A stretch of 64,000 nucleotides of DNA from Serpentinicella alkaliphila (GTDB lineage: Bacteria > Bacillota > Clostridia > Peptostreptococcales > Natronincolaceae), in contig NZ_CP058648.1 of the NCBI RefSeq assembly GCF_018141405.1, positions 3,002,502 to 3,066,501 on the forward strand, written 5' to 3'. The translations under genes and the position numbers were made by a program. The notes beneath the pieces were generated by a model. That model worked only from the letters and a program-made list of their open reading frames with translations. It searched no databases and had not been told where the DNA came from. This document shows, piece after piece, positions 28,462-36,839 of the stretch; position 1 is the first letter of the stretch, and each line of letters opens with the position of its first letter.

Positions 28462-28617
28462 CACTCCACCAACTTTCTAAAAAATACTATACTTATACAA
28501 ATTCTATACTATTCTGATATTTCCTACTCATATATATATACAATCATAGCTTTAATTTCTATTATTTTTATGGTAGTATAAAAGCAACTAAAATTGAATT
28601 TTCAGGAGGAACAATAG

Positions 28618-29328
28618 ATGCGTACAATATATTTTTATGTCTACTTAAGTCTACATCTTCTATATTCTTGTATTTATATCCCAAGAGTAAAATACTATAT
28701 TAAACATAATATGTTAAAGGAAAAACGCAGCCTTACATATAAAATTTCTAACCGTTGGGCTAAGAGTTTAGTTAGAATTACTGGTAGTTCAGTAGATATT
28801 TCTGGACTAGAAAACATACCAGTTGATACTCCTGTGCTTTTTGCGAGTAATCATCAAAGTAATTTTGATATTCCTATTTTACTCGGTTATCTTCCAAAAC
28901 CAATTGGTTTTGTTGCTAAAGTCGAGTTAGCAAAGGTACCACTACTAAGTACATGGCTTAAATTTGGAGACTGTGTATTTATTGATAGAAAGGATATCAG
29001 ACAATCATTAAAGGCTATTAATGCTGCCAGTGATATTTTAAAATCTGGTCATTCAATGGTTATCTTTCCTGAAGGTACTAGAAGCAAAAGTAATGAATTA
29101 GGTGTCTTTAAACCAGGGAGCTTAAAGCTAGCTGAGAAAGCTGGTGTTCCAATAATTCCCATAACCATTCATAATTCTTACGAAATCTACGAAGGTAATA
29201 ACAATCGTGTCAAACCTGCAAATGTTAGAATTACTGTTGGAAAACCTATCTACTCGAATACTGATAATACAGAAAAATCGACAGTTGTACGGGTATATGA
29301 AACAATAAAAAATGAATTAGAAAAATAA
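28618..29328 (+). CDS. plsC: 1-acyl-sn-glycerol-3-phosphate acyltransferase (PlsC family)
   Basis: 236 residues with AGGAGG upstream. N-terminal hydrophobic segment, motif I NHQSNFDIP (NHx4D), motif II FIDRKD, motif III FPEGTRSKS and motif IV GVPIIPITI. It acylates lysophosphatidic acid to phosphatidic acid at the inner membrane. It ends at a terminator shared with the convergent small gene. Confidence 0.92.
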   Translation: MRTIYFYVYLSLHLLYSCIYIPRVKYYIKHNMLKEKRSLTYKISNRWAKSLVRITGSSVDISGLENIPVDTPVLFASNHQSNFDIPILLGYLPKPIGFVAKVELAKVPLLSTWLKFGDCVFIDRKDIRQSLKAINAASDILKSGHSMVIFPEGTRSKSNELGVFKPGSLKLAEKAGVPIIPITIHNSYEIYEGNNNRVKPANVRITVGKPIYSNTDNTEKSTVVRVYETIKNELEK

Positions 29329-29337
29329 TAATATTAA

Positions 29338-29368
29338 TAATGCCCCTTATATTAAGGGGCATTATATT
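29338..29368. terminator. Terminator between plsC and the SOS-linked small gene
   Basis: Hairpin AATGCCCCTTA-TAT-TAAGGGGCATT, followed by T-rich DNA on the plus strand. Confidence 0.9.
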
Positions 29369-29625
29369 TTAAACAAAATCCATTTGCACTTGTCTAACTC
29401 ATATTTTAATTCGTATCTTTTTTCAACCCCATTAATAACACTTTGACATTTATACACAAAAGCTTGAATACCTGCAATATTTGTTTTTCCTCTTTCAATA
29501 ACATGATCTATTTTTATAATATTTGAAATATCATCCTGCTCTTTAATTTTGAATTTTAGTGGTCTAGGTATTCCTTCCTCCGAAAACCACGCTACCATTT
29601 CAATGGGTTTAGCTACAATTTTCAT
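29362..29625 (-). CDS. Hypothetical 87-residue protein in an SOS-type operon
   Basis: Start ATG 29625 (MKIVAKPIEMVAWFSEEGIP); a TTG four codons earlier would overlap the TAGGA ribosome site. The sequence alternates short strands, with two cysteines (VYKCQS and DKCKW), and looks like a small beta-rich cytosolic protein. It begins 14 bases after the 24-residue frame at 29640-29714, and both lie downstream of a promoter with a LexA box. I recall similar unnamed proteins in clostridia, but no function. Context suggests a DNA-damage role. Confidence 0.72.
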   Translation of the reverse strand: MKIVAKPIEMVAWFSEEGIPRPLKFKIKEQDDISNIIKIDHVIERGKTNIAGIQAFVYKCQSVINGVEKRYELKYELDKCKWILFKI

Positions 29626-29639
29626 AATAAAAATCAATC

Positions 29640-29714
29640 CTATCTAATTGTTGATAAGTTTTTTAAATAGTCTCTTAAATCTTTAACTTTACCGGAAAAA
29701 AAGAAAATCTTCAT
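29640..29714 (-). CDS. 24-residue SOS-type micro-ORF, MciZ-like pattern
   Basis: ATG 29714 follows a near-perfect ribosome site (AGGAGGAG) and lies about 40 bases downstream of a LexA-boxed promoter. The peptide begins MKIFFFSGKVKDLRDYLKNL and has four more residues. Its GKxxDLRxxLK pattern resembles the GKAWEIRAKLK part of Bacillus MciZ (40 residues), an FtsZ-blocking peptide. That likeness is short and could be chance. It could equally be a leader peptide for the 87-residue gene. Confidence 0.6.
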   Translation of the reverse strand: MKIFFFSGKVKDLRDYLKNLSTIR

Positions 29715-29754
29715 GTTTCTCCTCCTCGTAATAATAAAATTTATTCATGCTTTA

Positions 29755-29783
29755 ATTTTAACAGAACACATGTTCTGTGTAAA
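29755..29783 (-). promoter_or_regulatory. LexA-controlled promoter (SOS box)
   Basis: On the minus strand TTTACA (-35, 29778-29783) and TAAAAT (-10, 29755-29760) are separated by exactly 17 bases. That spacer contains GAACATGTGTTC (29764-29775), a perfect palindrome of the GAAC-N4-GTTC LexA box. LexA bound there would block the polymerase. The first genes downstream are the 24- and 87-residue frames. Confidence 0.85.
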
Positions 29784-29876
29784 GAGTAATATATAAAAAT
29801 TATTTTTTATATTATTACCCATTTAGGACAAGCTTTAATAAATTATATTCGGTTTGTACTTATTTTATTCCATATC

Positions 29877-29960
29877 TTATATATATTTTTCAATAGCATC
29901 CTTCGATATATTCCCTGTACTACAAGCAAAGTAGCCATCACTTCAAAATGTTTTCTTCAT
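29877..29960 (-). pseudogene. IS200 TnpA C-terminal remnant
   Basis: The minus-strand frame reads KKTF, a stop, then SDGYFACSTGNISKDAIEKYI, matching the end of IS200/IS605 Y1 transposases (normally KTFWSDGYF). The tryptophan codon has become TGA. The catalytic tyrosine and HUH parts are absent. Confidence 0.7.
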
Positions 29961-30313
29961 TTCTTTTTCTGTTGTCAAATCTGGGTTTTCTATATCTCAG
30001 CCTTTGTCTTCTAATCCGTCTATATTGTAATTTTTCAGTAATTCTATTACTAATACCTTCTAGTAACTTAACTTCGCCATATATTAATTCTTTTTTTTCT
30101 GTCGTTGCACTAAAACCAATATTCAAGTACCTAGAATCAATACCAAGGGTTATATCTTGCTTGGTTTCACCTGTAGCAATAAGCAACTGAATAGTAAAGG
30201 GCTTAACTGTTATTACTTTTGCTTTGCCATCTTTGAGTAATTTCCTAGCTTTTTGTGCAATAGTCCTCCTTTCAGAGTAGGTTTACTTCGCCAATGTTAT
30301 CTAAGGTTTGCAT
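29938..30313 (-). pseudogene. IscB-type (RRXRR) OMEGA nuclease, N-terminal fragment
   Basis: Readable parts: KARKLLKDGKAKVI and PFTIQL (PLMP-like N-terminal domain), TLGIDSRYLNIGFSA (RuvC-I with the catalytic Asp), and the arginine bridge helix RRIRRQRLRYRKPRFDNR. An indel near 30285 separates the N-terminal MQTLDNIGEVNL from the rest. The HNH and later RuvC motifs are gone, and the fragment runs directly into a TnpA C-terminal remnant. It is an IS200/IS605-group relic, not functional. Confidence 0.8.
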
Positions 30314-30397
30314 ACAACACATCTCCTAACCATCAGAGATCTTTAATCATATACCGTAGTGTTCAAGACTAGTGAAGCATCTTCAAGTACCTGTTGA

Positions 30398-31138
30398 CTA
30401 CATATTTTTTTCAATTAAATTTACCCAATATCTTTTAGGCATATTCTGTTGTTGAAGCTTCAAATTTTTTCTTTCTTTAATCGAAATACTATGAAAATAG
30501 TTTTGCCAGAGGGATTGAAATAACTTTTCTTTATTACTAATTTCAATTTCATTTTCAAGCTTTAATTCTGTTATATACCATTCTCCATCAGTATAAATAG
30601 ATGCCTTATTTCTGTTTTCATCATGAATAACCCAGTTTTCACTAGCTAATCTTTTTTCAAAATGAGGGGATACTAAACTTAATATATTATACTTTGGTTG
30701 AATTTTAGCATAAAGTAAACCTTTATCTAATTCCATAAATCGTATTAATCCTAACATAGCATGTCTCTCTTTTTGTACTTTCCTACTGAAATCATTAATA
30801 ATTAGAACATTATTATTAGATAAATATCCATCAATACTTTTTCCGATTTTAAAACCTAACCTTAAATAATTATATATTGCAATTTCACAGTCTTTCTGCT
30901 CAGATAAAAAGGCGTAGTAAATATTTTGTAAAGAATGATATGAAATTTTATCTTTAATAGCATTATATACTTTATTAAACTTTACTTCATCCGTAGTAAT
31001 ATTAATATATGTGGTCAAAAAATCCTTTTGTTCCTCTTGCATATAAGTTATACGAGTAGGTATCTCTTTCCTATAGAAACTATCATATATTGATGTTAAT
31101 AAGCCCTCGAAGGTCCCATCATATACATACACAATCAT
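30398..31138 (-). CDS. TIGR03915-type radical-SAM-linked putative DNA repair protein
   Basis: 246 residues, starting MIVYVYDGTFEGLLTSIYDS, the characteristic beginning of the family paired with the radical-SAM DNA repair protein. Internal DFSRKVQKERHAMLGLIRF and the C-terminal PKRYWVNLIEKNM are typical. Its start codon overlaps the stop of the radical-SAM gene, so the two are translationally coupled. The partner's LexA box implies joint DNA-damage induction. The biochemical reaction is not established. Confidence 0.88.
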   Translation of the reverse strand: MIVYVYDGTFEGLLTSIYDSFYRKEIPTRITYMQEEQKDFLTTYINITTDEVKFNKVYNAIKDKISYHSLQNIYYAFLSEQKDCEIAIYNYLRLGFKIGKSIDGYLSNNNVLIINDFSRKVQKERHAMLGLIRFMELDKGLLYAKIQPKYNILSLVSPHFEKRLASENWVIHDENRNKASIYTDGEWYITELKLENEIEISNKEKLFQSLWQNYFHSISIKERKNLKLQQQNMPKRYWVNLIEKNM

Positions 31139-32430
31139 TAAAACTCCCCCGTTATATTACTAGATGCTTCTTTTCGTACTAATGAATCAGGAAACATATC
31201 AAATATAGATAATTGTGTTGAGTAGCTTTCAGGTCTATCTAATAACACTTGCTTAATTGAAATTGGATTTATAGAAATCCCTCCATAATACTTACCCTTA
31301 CAAGTTATAAAGTATTTAGCCCTTTTTAATACAACCCCTAGCTTTTTTAAATCCTCATAATCTAGCTTTGACATTCGTCTTGCTGTAACAATTTTCATAG
31401 CTGACCTTATACCAATACCTGGTACCCTTATTAGCTCTGTATAATCTGCTTTATTAACCTCTAGCGGAAATATATGAATGTTCTCTAGGGCCCAAAAACA
31501 TTTCGGATCAAGCTCTAAATCAAAGTTTGGATTGTTGCTATTTAAAAGCTCATCTGCATTAAACCCATAAAACCTTAATAACCAATCTGCCTGGTATAGT
31601 CTATGCTCTCTTAACAAAGGGGGCTTAGTTTGAATACTAGGTAGAGTACTACTTTCAAATACAGGTATATACGCTGAATAATAAACCCTTTTCATCGTAA
31701 ACCGCTTATATAATCCCTCAGATAGCTTTAAAATATTTAAATCCGGCTCTGGACTCGCACCTACAATCAACTGAGTAGTTTGTCCCGCTGGTAAAAAGGA
31801 AGGGGTTTTTCTATAATTCATTTTTTCCTCTTTGTTTTGTATTATCCCATTTTTAATCAAGGACATAGGCTTAATAATGCTCTCTTTTTTCTTTTGCGGA
31901 GCCAAAGCTTGCAAGCTTGCTTCCGAAGGTAGTTCAATGTTAACACTCATTCTATCTACATATAGTCCAGCCCTATTAATAAGTGTATTGTCTGCACCAG
32001 GTATACCCTTTAAATGAATATAACCATTAAATTTGTTTTCTCTAAGCATTTGTACTGTCTTTATTAATAGCTCCATTGTGTAATCCGGACTTTTGTATAC
32101 AGCAGAGCTTAGAAATAAGCCTTCAATATAATTTCTTTTATAAAAATTCATTGTTAGTGACACTACTTCCTCAGGAGTAAAAGTTGCCCTTCTAACATCA
32201 TTTGTAATTTTACTGGAACAATAGGCACAGTTATATATACATTCATTTGAAAAAAGTATTTTAAAAAGCGAGATACACCTACCATCTTCAGACCAAGAGT
32301 GACATATTCCACTAACAGCAGCATTACCCAATCCGCCCTTACTATTTTTTCTTGTGCTACCACTAGACGAACAGGATACATCATATTTTGCAGCATCGGA
32401 CAAAATTTGTAATTTAGTCAAAATTTCCAT
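31138..32430 (-). CDS. Putative DNA modification/repair radical SAM protein (TIGR03916 type)
   Basis: 430 residues. The radical-SAM cluster motif is CIYNCAYC (CxxxCxxC) near residue 70. The C-terminal part contains a helix-hairpin-helix DNA-binding motif (TELIRVPGIGIRSAMKIVTA). The N-terminus KLQILSDAAKYDVSCSSSGS is typical of the family. Overlaps the start of the TIGR03915 gene. A LexA box and promoter lie 60-75 bases upstream of the start. The predicted role is repair of a DNA lesion; the substrate is unknown. Confidence 0.9.
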   Translation of the reverse strand: MEILTKLQILSDAAKYDVSCSSSGSTRKNSKGGLGNAAVSGICHSWSEDGRCISLFKILFSNECIYNCAYCSSKITNDVRRATFTPEEVVSLTMNFYKRNYIEGLFLSSAVYKSPDYTMELLIKTVQMLRENKFNGYIHLKGIPGADNTLINRAGLYVDRMSVNIELPSEASLQALAPQKKKESIIKPMSLIKNGIIQNKEEKMNYRKTPSFLPAGQTTQLIVGASPEPDLNILKLSEGLYKRFTMKRVYYSAYIPVFESSTLPSIQTKPPLLREHRLYQADWLLRFYGFNADELLNSNNPNFDLELDPKCFWALENIHIFPLEVNKADYTELIRVPGIGIRSAMKIVTARRMSKLDYEDLKKLGVVLKRAKYFITCKGKYYGGISINPISIKQVLLDRPESYSTQLSIFDMFPDSLVRKEASSNITGEF

Positions 32431-32469
32431 GGCTACTAACCTCTTTCTTAGTCTTTTAAAGTATTATAT

Positions 32470-32503
32470 CACATAAACGTGCTTTTTATCAAACATATGT
32501 TCG
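32470..32503 (-). promoter_or_regulatory. LexA box and promoter of the radical-SAM repair operon
   Basis: Minus strand CGAACATATGTTTG (32490-32503) fits the Gram-positive SOS consensus CGAACRNRYGTTYG exactly. It overlaps a possible -35 TTGATA, and TATAAT lies 18 bases further downstream, just left of 32470. Confidence 0.85.
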
Positions 32504-32534
32504 TGGTTATATGTTTTTTTAGATACTTCTCTTA

Positions 32535-32563
32535 TTGCATAAAAAAATTATAACGACTATAAT
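32535..32563 (+). promoter_or_regulatory. Sigma-A-type promoter of the DUF368 gene
   Basis: TTGCAT (32535-32540), 17-base spacer, TATAAT (32558-32563), about 50 bases before the DUF368 ATG. It lies clear of the LexA box, so the box should serve only the divergent repair operon. Confidence 0.75.
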
Positions 32564-32615
32564 GTTGTTAGTTAAAAATTTTAATTCAACAAAATTCTCT
32601 CTAAGGAGCTTTTAT

Positions 32616-33362
32616 ATGAATCAAGTAGTATTTGGCTTTATTTTAGGCTTTATTCTTGTATTACCAGGAATGAGCGGCGGAACAGTTTTGCTTATATTTG
32701 GTATTTACGAAAAAATCGTAAAAGATTTGTCGAAATTTAATTTCAAGCCCCATATCCCTTTATTGCTAGGTGCAATTGGTGGAATTTTTATAAGCGGAAA
32801 AGTATTTACTATGTTTTTTTCAGCACATCGAGATGCAACAGTAGCATTATTGTTAGGTTGCCTACTGGCTTCAATTAAATCAATACTTAACAATTGTCCG
32901 AAAATAAATAGGAATAGCTTTTTAATCCTTTTATGTGGATTTTTCTTAGGGTTGTTAACTGTACAGGAAAACCTAGGTATAGGAACTAACTACAATGATA
33001 TATCGTATGTAATTTTATTTTTAGGAGGGGCTCTCGCTAGTGCTGCAATGATAATACCCGGTGTACCAGGGAGTTCAGTTTTAATACTATTGGATATTTA
33101 TGACTCAATTCTCTTTTATATAAGTGAATTGAGAGTTTTGAGACTTCTATGTTTTGGAATAGGTGGAGCATTAGGTATAATTTTTTTAGTAAAGTTTTTA
33201 GCAAAAATTTATGACGATCACAGAAGTACAGTTTCATATTTGTTCTCTGGAATTGTGTTGGGATCAAGCCGCTCCCTATTTCCTCACGAAATATCAATAC
33301 CAATTACAATGCTATTTCTAATCGGTTTTTCTATCGTATGGGTATGGAGTGATAGCGTATAA
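32616..33362 (+). CDS. DUF368 polytopic membrane protein (PopT-type undecaprenyl phosphate translocase family)
   Basis: ATG 32616 follows TAAGGAGCT; frame upstream is the promoter. 248 residues, seven or eight membrane segments. The two half-repeats each start with a PG-S/P-G motif: LVLPGMSGGTVLLIFGIYEK and MIIPGVPGSSVLILLDIYD. DUF368 proteins have been shown in other bacteria to recycle undecaprenyl phosphate to the inner face of the membrane. Second repeat is slightly degenerate (PGVPGSS instead of PGISGS). Followed by a terminator. Confidence 0.88.
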   Translation: MNQVVFGFILGFILVLPGMSGGTVLLIFGIYEKIVKDLSKFNFKPHIPLLLGAIGGIFISGKVFTMFFSAHRDATVALLLGCLLASIKSILNNCPKINRNSFLILLCGFFLGLLTVQENLGIGTNYNDISYVILFLGGALASAAMIIPGVPGSSVLILLDIYDSILFYISELRVLRLLCFGIGGALGIIFLVKFLAKIYDDHRSTVSYLFSGIVLGSSRSLFPHEISIPITMLFLIGFSIVWVWSDSV

Positions 33363-33378
33363 CAAGAGTTTTAAAATA

Positions 33379-33418
33379 TAAAAAAGGATTTCTTCTTATG
33401 AGAAATCCTTTTTTATAT
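33379..33418 (+). terminator. Terminator after DUF368 gene
   Basis: AAAAAGGATTTCT and AGAAATCCTTTTT arms around a 7-base loop at 33381-33415, then T-rich DNA. Confidence 0.9.
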
Positions 33419-33594
33419 TTAACCTTAATTATTCATGACGCTTATCCAAACAGACCTCAATCAAAGTATTTACAGTGGTTTTGCATTATTATTTCTTTCA
33501 CTCAAAAAGTGAACCTAAAACAATAGAAAAAGAGTTCCAACTTTGTTAAAATTTAAGTGACCAAACCAAAACAATAACAGAGGAGGAACCCTTT

Positions 33595-34155
33595 ATGTCT
33601 AGTTTAAGTGCACTTAGATTAGAAAGCAATAGAAAAATTAAAATTAATTTTGATGGTAGATTTATCCTCTGATTCTGGGCTACTTTAATTAAAGAATTTG
33701 CTCATAAACTTGGATTTCATAAACTAATTAAAAATATATTCAAAACAAAAGATAAAGCTACACGTTTTCATAAGGATGATGAAAACCTTAGTCAAATGAT
33801 TTATCAAATCTTGGCAGGTTATTTTAATGATAATGACGCAGACGAATTATCTAATGAACCGGTATTCAAAAGCATTTTAGATAAAGAGAGTCTTGCTTCA
33901 CAGCCTACTTTGTCACGTTTTTTTAACCGTATGGACTCAGATACCAATCTTTTTAATTTGTTTAGACGGCTGCTACTTCCTAAGCATATGAGAAAAATGC
34001 AGATAAATACCATACGTTTAAAACTTATTAAGATAGCTTCGAAAATCGTTAAATCATCAAGATACCTTACATTTAAACTGTGTAGTAGCTGCCCGTATCA
34101 AAAGGAGTTTAATGAGATATTTGATAACATAATGAAAATCCCTAAGCTAGAGTAA
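33595..34155 (+). pseudogene. IS1380-family transposase remnant
   Basis: Starts with MSSLSALRLESNRKIKINFD behind AGAGGAGG. Codon 26 is TGA; the conserved LSSDSGLL stretch is readable in the next frame, so frameshifts rather than a point mutation are likely. Continues as FAHKLGFHKLI, then QPTLSRFFNRMDSDTNLF, and jumps to the family C-terminus TIRLKLIKIASKIVKSSRY. About 185 codons remain of the usual 430-450, and the DDE core is deleted. It probably survives as a non-autonomous scar. Confidence 0.85.
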
Positions 34156-34323
34156 TAAAAAATAAAGTTCTTTGACAACTTCAAAAATCATAATTGACTA
34201 TTCGGGGATAAGTCTGCCCATTTTTAAGTCTCTTATAAATGTAGAGACCTTTTACATTAACAAACAAGTCATTTTTGAATTAGAAGTTGTATTAAATTTT
34301 TCTCATGAATAATTCAGGTTTAA

Positions 34324-34407
34324 TTACTTTTGATTATCTTTCCATTTCATTATTATAAACAATCCAAGAAATCCACCTATGATCGCGCTATAACTAATAA
34401 TATTCAA
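34324..34407 (-). CDS. Possible 27-residue single-span membrane peptide
   Basis: TTG 34407, 8 bases after AGGTGG. The peptide holds one hydrophobic segment (SYSAIIGGFLGLFIIMKWK) ending in a positively charged tail, as in tiny membrane proteins. No homologue recalled. The region lies just after the IS1380 scar. Weak evidence overall: a small size, one good ribosome site. Confidence 0.4.
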   Translation of the reverse strand: MNIISYSAIIGGFLGLFIIMKWKDNQK

Positions 34408-34467
34408 CCTCAACACCACCTAAACACATTCATTCTATATGTAAAAAAGTTAAAACACTTAACAATA

Positions 34468-34872
34468 TTATTTAATCATTTTAATTAATTCCTTATCTTC
34501 ATCTGTTTCTGGTTCATCCAAAGTTATATTATGAGGTATTTTATTCTCATTTTCATCAACAGAAACAAATCTCACAATCCCCTCTAACACTTTATCACCA
34601 TTCATATTTAAAACCTTAGCGTAAACAAACATACTAGTTGCACCAACTTTAATTACTTTAGAAGCAAAAGTAATTATTTCACCACTATGAACTGGTAAAA
34701 GGTATCTTATGTCGTGAATTTGTGCACATACTAAGTTAGCTTCACCTTTTATTTTAGCAGCACCAAAAAATGAACTTTCAACAAACCACTCTGCCATTCT
34801 GCCTGCAAATAAAGTACCATGATGATTTAAATCCTCACTTTTTATTAATCTAGAAGACTCTACATAATTCAT
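34468..34872 (-). CDS. Acyl-CoA thioesterase, hotdog fold
   Basis: ATG 34872 with GGAGGG 6 bases upstream; an in-frame extension to 34929 lacks a site. 134 residues with HHGTLFAGRMAEWFVESSFF, the hotdog helix with the catalytic-acid region (N-H-x-G-T-L-F-x-G motif of YciA/BACH-type enzymes), and VCAQIHDIRYLLPVHSGEII. It hydrolyses acyl-CoA; chain preference is not visible. Monocistronic. Confidence 0.87.
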   Translation of the reverse strand: MNYVESSRLIKSEDLNHHGTLFAGRMAEWFVESSFFGAAKIKGEANLVCAQIHDIRYLLPVHSGEIITFASKVIKVGATSMFVYAKVLNMNGDKVLEGIVRFVSVDENENKIPHNITLDEPETDEDKELIKMIK

Positions 34873-34929
34873 TTTTATCCCTCCAAGTTTTGTAAAAAAT
34901 TTGTGCATATAAGTATTATAGCATAGCAA

Positions 34930-35199
34930 TTTATCTCTTTAGATAAAAATTTTATTTCATACATATATCTTTACCATTTATTGATGTCTTAATAATATAT
35001 TGCTTTTGATATAAAATTTATATGTATTATTTTTGATAGTCCAGCTAAGAAATGTCAATAGTTAAATTCTAAAAATATTTGATATTTCTTCAACTCTTTC
35101 AACTTAAAAAAGGGTAAAATTAATAGCCTTTTGAGACTATCTCAAAAAGCGGAAGGAAGGCTATGGATTTACTTTATGCAGCTTTATCGCATTTAGCTT
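34930..35199. other. Intergenic region left of the second IS110 remnant
   Basis: No gene seen. It includes a short hairpin CTTTTGAGA-CTA-TCTCAAAAG at about 35130-35150, just beyond the transposase stop. That hairpin may belong to the element's right end or act as a weak terminator. Confidence 0.4.
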
Positions 35200-36479
35200 T
35201 TAAGTAACTCTTTTGATGTTCATCTGGTGTGATGATTTTAATTCTTTTTCATCACGAAGTATTGCAAATACAATGTTACAGACTTTGTGCATAACTGCAC
35301 CAAGGGCGACCTTTTTAGGCTTCGACTGACATTTCTTTAAATAGTAATCACGTAACACTGGATTTTTTGCTGAACCATCTCGGTTCTTACTGATACTAAT
35401 TAAGGCCATTGTATGAAGTACCCTTCTGGCAATACGGGAACCTCGTTTTGACATAGTGATTTTAGAGCCTTCAAACTTTCCGGATTGTTTTACAGCAGGA
35501 TCCAAGCCAAAGCAAGCAAAAAGTTGCTTAGGTGAGCGAAAAGCGGAGAAATCTCCAATTTCGCCCATCAAGCTTACAGCAGATAGAAAACCAGCTCCTT
35601 TGTAAGACTCAATCAGATGGATTTGCTTTACAAAATCAGTAGTTTCATTAGCATCAACCAATTCATGCATATCAGAAAGAATGGATGATATTTCATCATC
35701 ATAGTTTCTGATGATGCGAATATATAAGCGAATGCGTGTAAAGTTACTGCTTAGGGAATAACCAAAGGAATTGGCATCGTTTGCGGCCTTAATTATGTCA
35801 TTATACTTATTAGTATCATATGTAAGCCCAAACCTAGCTGTAGAACGTATGGAATTAATAATCTCATCTTTAGAGGCATTTAGAAATGCGTCAGGAGATG
35901 TATAGTTTTCCAATAAGGTTAGAGATGTATTTGTAGTTATTTTAGAAAATATTTTTAAATACTGTGGAAATACCATTCGCAGTTCACCGTTTAACTTATT
36001 CACATAAGCAGAGCGGTTATCCATCAGGTCATAATACTCTCTTGAAAGATTCCTTAAATTGAGGGCTAGGTCAGATGGCATAAGAGATACCTTTAAATCA
36101 GGCTTTAGACCAACTAAGGCAGCCTTTTTTAAATCAAAACGGTCATTATGCACTTTTCTAATGTTAATGTTTGTGCTATTCTTAGTGATGATAGGATTGA
36201 TAACTGAGCAGTTAAAACCTTATCACGAAGATAGCAGAAGAGTGGGTAATGATAAATTCCCGTGGATTCCAGAAAGATGCGACTTTCTAAGGAATACAGC
36301 TCTTCTGCTTCTTTTATTTTAGAAACAGCTAGGCTTAAGGAATTGAGGTCAGAATGTAGGATCTTAAAATGTTTTGCTACAAAGGTTTGATTAGGAAGTG
36401 CGATAGACATAAAGCTGAAGTCTGCACCAACATTAATACCAACCGAAATAAATAAGTTTTCAAATAAAATATTTGACAT
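35200..36479 (-). pseudogene. Second IS110-family transposase, one frameshift
   Basis: About 426 codons from ATG 36479 (AAGGAGC upstream). N-terminal part: FISVGINVGADFSFMSIALP and FLESTGIYHYPL. Next, RDK then GFNCSVINPIITKNSTNINI only in another frame: a single base is missing in the G-run near 36219. The rest, VHNDRFDLKKAALVGLKPD and FACFGLDPAVKQSGKF, is intact. The first catalytic acid position reads GIN rather than GID. This is a different lineage from the copy at 11-12 kb. Confidence 0.88.
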
Positions 36480-36839
36480 GAGTAAAAGCTCCTTTCCGAT
36501 AGGAATCCATTTCCATCTAATGAGTACACAGCCTTGCGAGTTATACGGGTATAGCCTGAGGCTCCCAACCAGCCGAATCATAAAACCTCATTGAATGGAC
36601 TAATTGACTAAATCATAGGTATGGGTCAGTAGAAACTGACTTCCCAAGGAGGAATCCTATCCTTGAAGATTATACCTTATGAAACAACTGGTGGTCTATC
36701 TGGAAACCGTCAGACATGATAACTAATAAGTAACTTCTGATGAAGGAGGAATACCTTCTTCAGTTACTTGAATATATTGAAAAGATTAACTATGTATAGC
36801 CATAATAGCTATATCATTATTATACAAGGAGGAATTTAA
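36480..36839 (-). ncRNA. IS110 leader with candidate bridge-RNA hairpin
   Basis: This non-coding stretch upstream of the transposase holds a strong hairpin at 36728-36769, AAGTAACT paired with AGTTACTT and an inner GAAGG/CCTTC stem. It also has GAGG-rich and internal-loop sequence between 36600 and 36720. The position matches the IS110 bridge RNA. Exact ends and guide loops are not resolved. The last ~30 bases include the AAGGAGGA site of the next gene. Confidence 0.4.
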
